Assembly (NCBI GenBank): GCA_020853705.1
Contig: JADYYK010000227.1
Location: forward strand, 1 to 64,000
DNA length: 64,000 bases
Direction of reading: 5' to 3'
DNA from: Deltaproteobacteria bacterium
GTDB taxonomy: Bacteria; Myxococcota_A; Polyangia; Haliangiales; JADYYK01
The notes beneath the pieces are model-generated. The model saw nothing but the letters and a program-made list of their open reading frames with translations. It was not told the origin of the DNA and did not search any database. Shown in pieces: positions 59,760 to 64,000 of this stretch. Position 1 is the first letter of the stretch. Each line of letters starts with the position of its first letter. Both the position numbers and the translations under genes were made by a program.

Positions 59760-60841
59760 GACACGTCCACGTGGACGGCGCCACACAGGCCGGGGGCGCC
59801 AGCGGAGAGGCCGAGGGCGGACCGGGCGCGGCCTGCGCGCAGCCAGCTGCCCAGCACGATGGCCTGCACCAGCGCGGCGGCGCCGCCCAGCAGGCCGAGC
59901 TGGCGCTGCATGCTGGGGAAGGTCGCGCCCGCGCCGAGCTCCGCCAGCACCGCGGGCTCGTCACCAACGCCGGCGCCATCGAGCAGCATGGGCAGCCCCG
60001 GCAGCCCCGGCAGCCCCGGCTGCTCGGGCAGCCCGCGCGGTCCGCTCAGCTCGGCGTCGCCCAGCCCGCGCGCGACGTGCACCAGCGTCCGGGTCGACGG
60101 CCAGCCCCTGGCGCCGTCGGCCCCGTCGGCGGCGCGCAGGCGCACCAGCGCCCGCGGGCCGGCGTCCTCGGTCCGCTCCAGCACCAGCGCGGCGGCGGCC
60201 TCGCCCGGGACCACCTGTGACTCCACCTCGCGCATGCCCAGCTCCAGCACCATCTCCGGCTCCACCAGCGAGTCGTACGCCAGCACCAGGGCGACGTCGA
60301 TGGTGCCCGCGTGCAGCGCCGCGGCCGCCGCGCCCAGCGCCTGCGCCCCGGCGTTGGCGCCGCCCAGGGTGACGCCCTCGCCGCGCGCGCCGAGGTCCGT
60401 CGCCAGCAGCGCGTGCGCGTTGTTCGACAGGTGCTGCAGCATCCAGAACGGGTGCAGCAGGCGCAGCCCGGCCTCCCAGGCGCCCGCGGCGTCGGGGCGC
60501 TGGCGCTGCAGCGGGCCGAGGATGTCCTCCCAGTGCGCGCGCAGGCCGCCATAGCCGCAGAACACGCCGGTGCGGTCGCCGCCGATGGCCCCGGCCTGGC
60601 GCATGGCGTCGGTCGCGGCCTGCATGCCCCACAGGCCCATGCGGCGCACGAAGCGGGCGTGGCGCGTCTTCGCGGGCTGGCCCGGGATGACGGCGGCCAG
60701 CGTGCACGGGTAGGTGGTGGCGTCGAAGCGTGGGTTGGGCGCGGCGGCGCGCTCGCCGGCGGCGAGGCGGGTCAGCACCTCGTCGATGCTGACGCCGAGC
60801 GGCGTGCGCAGGCTCCAGCCGGTGACGGCGACGGGGGTCAT
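59756..60841 (-). CDS. Ketosynthase-like chain length factor (no active-site Cys)
   Basis: 361 aa, thiolase/ketosynthase fold. At the nucleophile position the sequence is LGGANAGAQALG, placing Ala162 where FabF has Cys, and there is no HGTGT motif. This is the pattern of KS-beta/chain-length factors, which pair with an active KS. A PGLPGLPGLP repeat near residue 290 is encoded by a short tandem DNA repeat (about 59990-60030). Overlaps both neighbours by 4 bp. Confidence 0.85.
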   Translation of the reverse strand: MTPVAVTGWSLRTPLGVSIDEVLTRLAAGERAAAPNPRFDATTYPCTLAAVIPGQPAKTRHARFVRRMGLWGMQAATDAMRQAGAIGGDRTGVFCGYGGLRAHWEDILGPLQRQRPDAAGAWEAGLRLLHPFWMLQHLSNNAHALLATDLGARGEGVTLGGANAGAQALGAAAAALHAGTIDVALVLAYDSLVEPEMVLELGMREVESQVVPGEAAAALVLERTEDAGPRALVRLRAADGADGARGWPSTRTLVHVARGLGDAELSGPRGLPEQPGLPGLPGLPMLLDGAGVGDEPAVLAELGAGATFPSMQRQLGLLGGAAALVQAIVLGSWLRAGRARSALGLSAGAPGLCGAVHVDVS

Positions 60842-62106
60842 GCGCGCCCCAGCACGACGGCCACGTTCTGGCCGCCGAAACCGAAGGAGTTCGACATCAG
60901 CGCGTCGATGCGGGCGCGGCGCGGGGTCTCGCCGATGACGTCGATGGCGCAGGCCGGGTCGCGCTCCAGGTGGTTGGCGGTGCCCGGGAGCAGCTCCTCT
61001 GCGAAGGGCAGCATGCAGGCGGCCAGCTCGAGCGCGCCCGCGGCGGCCATCAGGTGGCCGACCGCGCCCTTGATCGAGCTGACCGGGACGCCGCGCGGGA
61101 ACACGCTGGCGATGGCCTGCGCCTCGGCGGGATCGTTGAGCGGGGTGCCGGTGCCGTGGGCATTGATGTAGCCGATGGCCTCGGGCCCGAGGCCGGCGCG
61201 GGTCAGCGCGCGCTGCATGGCCAGGCGCGCGCGGGCGCCGTCGGGGCGTGGCGCGGTGACCCGGTAGGCGTCCTGGGTGCTGCCCCAGCCCAGCACGCGG
61301 GCCAGCGGGCGCGCGCCGCGGGCCTGCGCGCGCGCGGCGGACTCCAGCACGAAGACGGCGGCGCCCTCGCCGATGACCAGGCCATCGCGGCGACGATCGA
61401 AGGGTCGACAGGCGTCGGGGGCGGCGCGCGGTGACGGTGCGCCCAGGCGAGACATGCCGCCGAGGCCGAGCGGGTTGACCATCGAGTCGGCGCCGCCCGC
61501 GAGCACGATGGAGGCCAGGCCGCGCTCGATCAGCGCGGCGCCCTGCGCGATGGCCAGCCCGCCGGCCGCGCAGGCTGACACGTTGACCAGCGCGAGGCCC
61601 TCGAGGTCGAGCACGCGACGCACCCACTCGGCGGCCAGATCCACGCGCGAGCGCAGGCGCACCGGTGGCGCGCTCAGCGCGGCGTCGGCGGCGAAGTCCA
61701 GCTTGCCTGCGGGGGTCAGCAGCGGCGCGAAGTCCTCCAGGAAGGCCTGCTCGAGGCCGAGGGCCAGCACCAGTGAGGCCTCGCGCTCGGCGTCGCCACA
61801 GCCGGCCGCGCGCCACGCCTCGTGCGCCGCCGCCAGCGCGAAGCCGACCTTGCGATCACGCAAGAGCCCCGAGGCCGCCAGGGCGTCGAGGTGCTCGCCG
61901 GGCAGGCCACCGACGGCGCTCAGCCAGCCCGCATCGATGTCCAGGACCGGGACCTCGCCGGCGACCCTGGTCGGGAAGCCGGTGACGTCGAAGTGGCGGA
62001 TCGGGCCGACCGCGCGCATGCCCTCGGCCAGGGCCGCGAGCAGCGGACCCATGCCGACCCCGAAGGCCGACACCGCGCCGACGCCGGTGATGACACAGCC
62101 CATCAT
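60838..62106 (-). CDS. 3-oxoacyl-ACP synthase, FabF-type (active)
   Basis: 422 aa. Catalytic Cys179 in VNVSACAAGG, His in NAHGTGTPLN, Lys/His in SSIKGAVGHLMAA, C-terminal NSFGFGGQN. Condenses malonyl-ACP with acyl-ACP. It is the likely KS-alpha partner of the Cys-less protein encoded immediately downstream (KS-alpha/CLF pair as in type II polyketide or aryl polyene synthesis). ATGATG start; overlaps both neighbours. Confidence 0.93.
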   Translation of the reverse strand: MMGCVITGVGAVSAFGVGMGPLLAALAEGMRAVGPIRHFDVTGFPTRVAGEVPVLDIDAGWLSAVGGLPGEHLDALAASGLLRDRKVGFALAAAHEAWRAAGCGDAEREASLVLALGLEQAFLEDFAPLLTPAGKLDFAADAALSAPPVRLRSRVDLAAEWVRRVLDLEGLALVNVSACAAGGLAIAQGAALIERGLASIVLAGGADSMVNPLGLGGMSRLGAPSPRAAPDACRPFDRRRDGLVIGEGAAVFVLESAARAQARGARPLARVLGWGSTQDAYRVTAPRPDGARARLAMQRALTRAGLGPEAIGYINAHGTGTPLNDPAEAQAIASVFPRGVPVSSIKGAVGHLMAAAGALELAACMLPFAEELLPGTANHLERDPACAIDVIGETPRRARIDALMSNSFGFGGQNVAVVLGRA

Positions 62107-63206
62107 GCGCCCTTCATGAAGCCGGCGACCCCGGCCATGGACTGCAACGTGACCGCGCCCAGCGCGCCGTCACAGCCAGCCGATAGCACCAGCGCCCGCG
62201 CGCCGTCGCCCGCCGTCGTGCCCAGCACGTCGAGCGCGACCAGCCAGGCCAGCGCCGGCGCCGCCGCCAGGGTCTCGCCCAGGCCCGCGCCGGCATCGAT
62301 CACGCGGCGCCCCAGGCGTGTCGCCACGGCCAGCAGCCGATCCGCGGCGGCGTGCCCCCACCCGGTCACCACCACGACGTCGAACCCGTCGCCGACGTCG
62401 CGCTCGGCCGCCAGGGCCAGGTCGCCGAGACCGTCCAGCGCCCGCGCCGCATCACGCTCGCCGCGCGCCCGCGCCGCCGCGGGCCACAGCCAGCAGCCGT
62501 CGATGACCACGCGCGCACCCGTCGCCGGTCCCAGCAGCAAGAGCCCCGCGCCCTCGGCGCACATCAGGCCGCCAGCGACATGGCCCTCGCGCTCGAGCTC
62601 CGCGCGGGTGGCCGGGTGCAGCGCGCTGTCGGCGCCGCCCGCCAGCGCCAGCGCGCAGTCCCCGTGCGCGAGCGCCGCCATCGCCTCGGCCAGGGCCAGC
62701 ACCGTCCCGGCGCCGCGCGAGAACAGCGCCGCGTTGACACCGCCGACCCCCTCCAGGATCGCACCATGACAGAGTGTAAAGTTGTTCATCAGCTGAAACG
62801 CGAGCAACGGTGTCGCCGCCGCCAGCCCCTCGTGACCGCACCGGGCCAGCGAGAAGCCGCCGTCCTGGTAGCTCGCCGCCACCAGCGCCTCGATCTGCGC
62901 GGGCTCACCACCCGACGCGCCGACCCCCATGAAGGTGCCGACGTCCTCGCGCGCTGTGCCCACCGGCAGCTCGGCCTCGCGCAGCGCCAGCCGCGCCGCC
63001 ACCGCCCCCAGGCGCGCCGCGCGCGACATCAGCCGGCGCTGCTTGACGTCGCCGGCGTCGTCCGCCGCCGCCAGCGCGACCTCGCCGCTGCCTGGGCTGA
63101 CCTCGCCCGCCGCCAGCGCCGCCCCCAGCCCGCGCCAGGCCAGGCCGAAGCGGCTCAGCGCCCCGGCCGCGCGCACCCCGACCCGGGCGTCGCCGTTCAG
63201 GCGCAT
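62103..63206 (-). CDS. Ketosynthase-like protein lacking catalytic residues (second CLF-like)
   Basis: 367 aa, ketosynthase fold by its AGGADSALHP and EGVGGVNAALFSRGAG blocks. In an ungapped alignment to FabF the Cys position falls on Gly in SRGAG, and neither HGTGTP nor the NSFGFGG C-terminus is present. Probably the non-catalytic partner of the active ketosynthase encoded upstream at 63197-64000. ATG at 63206 lies inside that gene's end (10-bp overlap). Confidence 0.8.
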   Translation of the reverse strand: MRLNGDARVGVRAAGALSRFGLAWRGLGAALAAGEVSPGSGEVALAAADDAGDVKQRRLMSRAARLGAVAARLALREAELPVGTAREDVGTFMGVGASGGEPAQIEALVAASYQDGGFSLARCGHEGLAAATPLLAFQLMNNFTLCHGAILEGVGGVNAALFSRGAGTVLALAEAMAALAHGDCALALAGGADSALHPATRAELEREGHVAGGLMCAEGAGLLLLGPATGARVVIDGCWLWPAAARARGERDAARALDGLGDLALAAERDVGDGFDVVVVTGWGHAAADRLLAVATRLGRRVIDAGAGLGETLAAAPALAWLVALDVLGTTAGDGARALVLSAGCDGALGAVTLQSMAGVAGFMKGA

Positions 63207-64000
63207 CGCCGCACCACCAGGCTGGAGTTGGCGCCGCCGAACGCGAAGGCGTTGGCCAGCGCGATCTCCACCGGCAGCCCGCGCACCGCCTCGCCCATGA
63301 CATGCTGCAACGCACAGCGCGCGTCGGGCTCGCGCAGGCCCGCCGTCGGCAGCATCACGCCGTGCTCGACCGCCTGCAGCGCACACAGCAGGCCCAGCGC
63401 CCCGGCGCCCGCGATCCAGTGCCCCAGCGCGCCCTTGACCGAGCTGACCCGCGCGCGCCCGGCGCCGTGCAGCACGCGCTGCAGCGCCGCCGCCTCGACG
63501 GCGTCGTTGAGCGGCGTCGACGTGCCGTGCGCCTGCACATAGCCGACCTCGCCGGGGTCCACGCCGGCGTCGGCCAGCGCCGCACGCATGGCGCGCACCG
63601 CGCCGTTGCCCTCGGGATCCGGCGCGGTCAGGTGATAGGCGTCCAGCGTGCGCCCGACCCCTGCGACCTCCGCGCGCGCGCCGGCGCGGTCGACCGCCAG
63701 CACCACCATGGCGGCGCCCTCGCCGACCACGAAGCCGTCGCGGCGCACATCGAACGGGCACGACGTCCCGCGCGCCGTCAGCGCCCCCAGCAGGCCGAAA
63801 CCCGCCAGCATGAAGGGATCCACGTCGGCGCCCACGCCACCCGCCAGCGCGACGTCACACACACCCTGGCGCAGCGCGCGCACCGCCTCGACCACCGCGG
63901 CGCTGCCCGAGGCGCAGGCCAGCGACACCGTGCGCGCCGCCCCCTCGGCGCCGTAGCGCCCCGCCAGCGCCGAGGCCACCGCGCCGGGTGACACCGCGGC
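63197..64000 (-). CDS. 3-oxoacyl-ACP synthase (active), 5' end outside window
   Basis: Only the last 268 codons are present. Catalytic Cys in VSLACASGSAAV, His in QAHGTSTPLN, Lys/His in SSVKGALGHWIAGAG and ending NAFAFGGANSSLVV. FabF/KS-type condensing enzyme; the operon continues beyond the right edge, so more pathway genes are expected there. Confidence 0.9.
   Translation of the reverse strand, partial: AAVSPGAVASALAGRYGAEGAARTVSLACASGSAAVVEAVRALRQGVCDVALAGGVGADVDPFMLAGFGLLGALTARGTSCPFDVRRDGFVVGEGAAMVVLAVDRAGARAEVAGVGRTLDAYHLTAPDPEGNGAVRAMRAALADAGVDPGEVGYVQAHGTSTPLNDAVEAAALQRVLHGAGRARVSSVKGALGHWIAGAGALGLLCALQAVEHGVMLPTAGLREPDARCALQHVMGEAVRGLPVEIALANAFAFGGANSSLVVRRCA

Overview
The window is very GC-rich, gene-dense, and has overlapping stop/start codons almost everywhere. 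Gene content points to a member of the Myxococcota (Polyangia / Haliangium-Kofleriaceae side): class III-type PHA synthases, a PhaR repressor, a TIGR04551-like outer-membrane protein, DUF1552/DUF1592 gene pairs, a GltE-like TPR lipoprotein, a zinc-dependent phospholipase C-like protein and many short lipoproteins. This taxonomic reading is an inference; no rRNA or tRNA gene is visible.

Layout. 1-7.3 kb: a TPM-like membrane protein (cut by the window edge), a full-length Lhr helicase and a small membrane protein. 7.3-11 kb: formate-tetrahydrofolate ligase, a tandem pair of paralogous proteins of unknown family, and a ferritin-like protein. 11-16.4 kb: first polyhydroxyalkanoate (PHA) locus (phasin-like, PhaC, PhaB-like reductase) with phaR and two near-identical TGC-rich operator candidates. 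16.4-24.5 kb: two paralogous lipoproteins flanking a hydrolase and an outer-membrane protein, then a second PHA locus (PhaE-like, acyl-CoA synthetase, second PhaC) ending in a TetR regulator with a perfect operator palindrome. 24.6-34.8 kb: lipoproteins, a glyoxalase-fold protein with a histone H1-like tail, DUF1592/DUF1552, two TPR proteins and a phytanoyl-CoA dioxygenase-like protein. 34.8-38.6 kb: a divergent EF-Tu paralogue preceded by a short ORF rich in rare serine TCA codons and a strong intrinsic terminator, then a trans-sulfuration PLP enzyme.

38.7-48.9 kb is the most unusual part: eleven tightly packed, mostly overlapping plus-strand genes encoding two class III aminotransferases, two SDRs (one with degenerate catalytic residues), two radical SAM enzymes (one resembling the tetraether synthase/COG1964 family), a Rieske oxygenase, two polytopic membrane proteins, a small Thr-Ser repeat protein and a zinc phospholipase C-like protein. 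I do not recognise this as a described pathway. A modified lipid or lipid-linked amino compound is a reasonable guess.

49-57 kb holds accessory and envelope genes: an acidic-repeat zinc-ribbon protein, a GAF/PAS protein with a dead GGDEF domain, a TonB-C lipoprotein and small membrane proteins. 56.9-64 kb is a minus-strand type II fatty acid/polyketide-like operon with two pairs of ketosynthases, each pairing an intact enzyme with one lacking the active-site cysteine, plus a ketoreductase, nitroreductase, acyl carrier protein and YbhN-like membrane protein. It runs off the right edge.

At the DNA level, a hexanucleotide tract (ACGAGC)n recurs inside four unrelated genes, always read as Thr-Ser.
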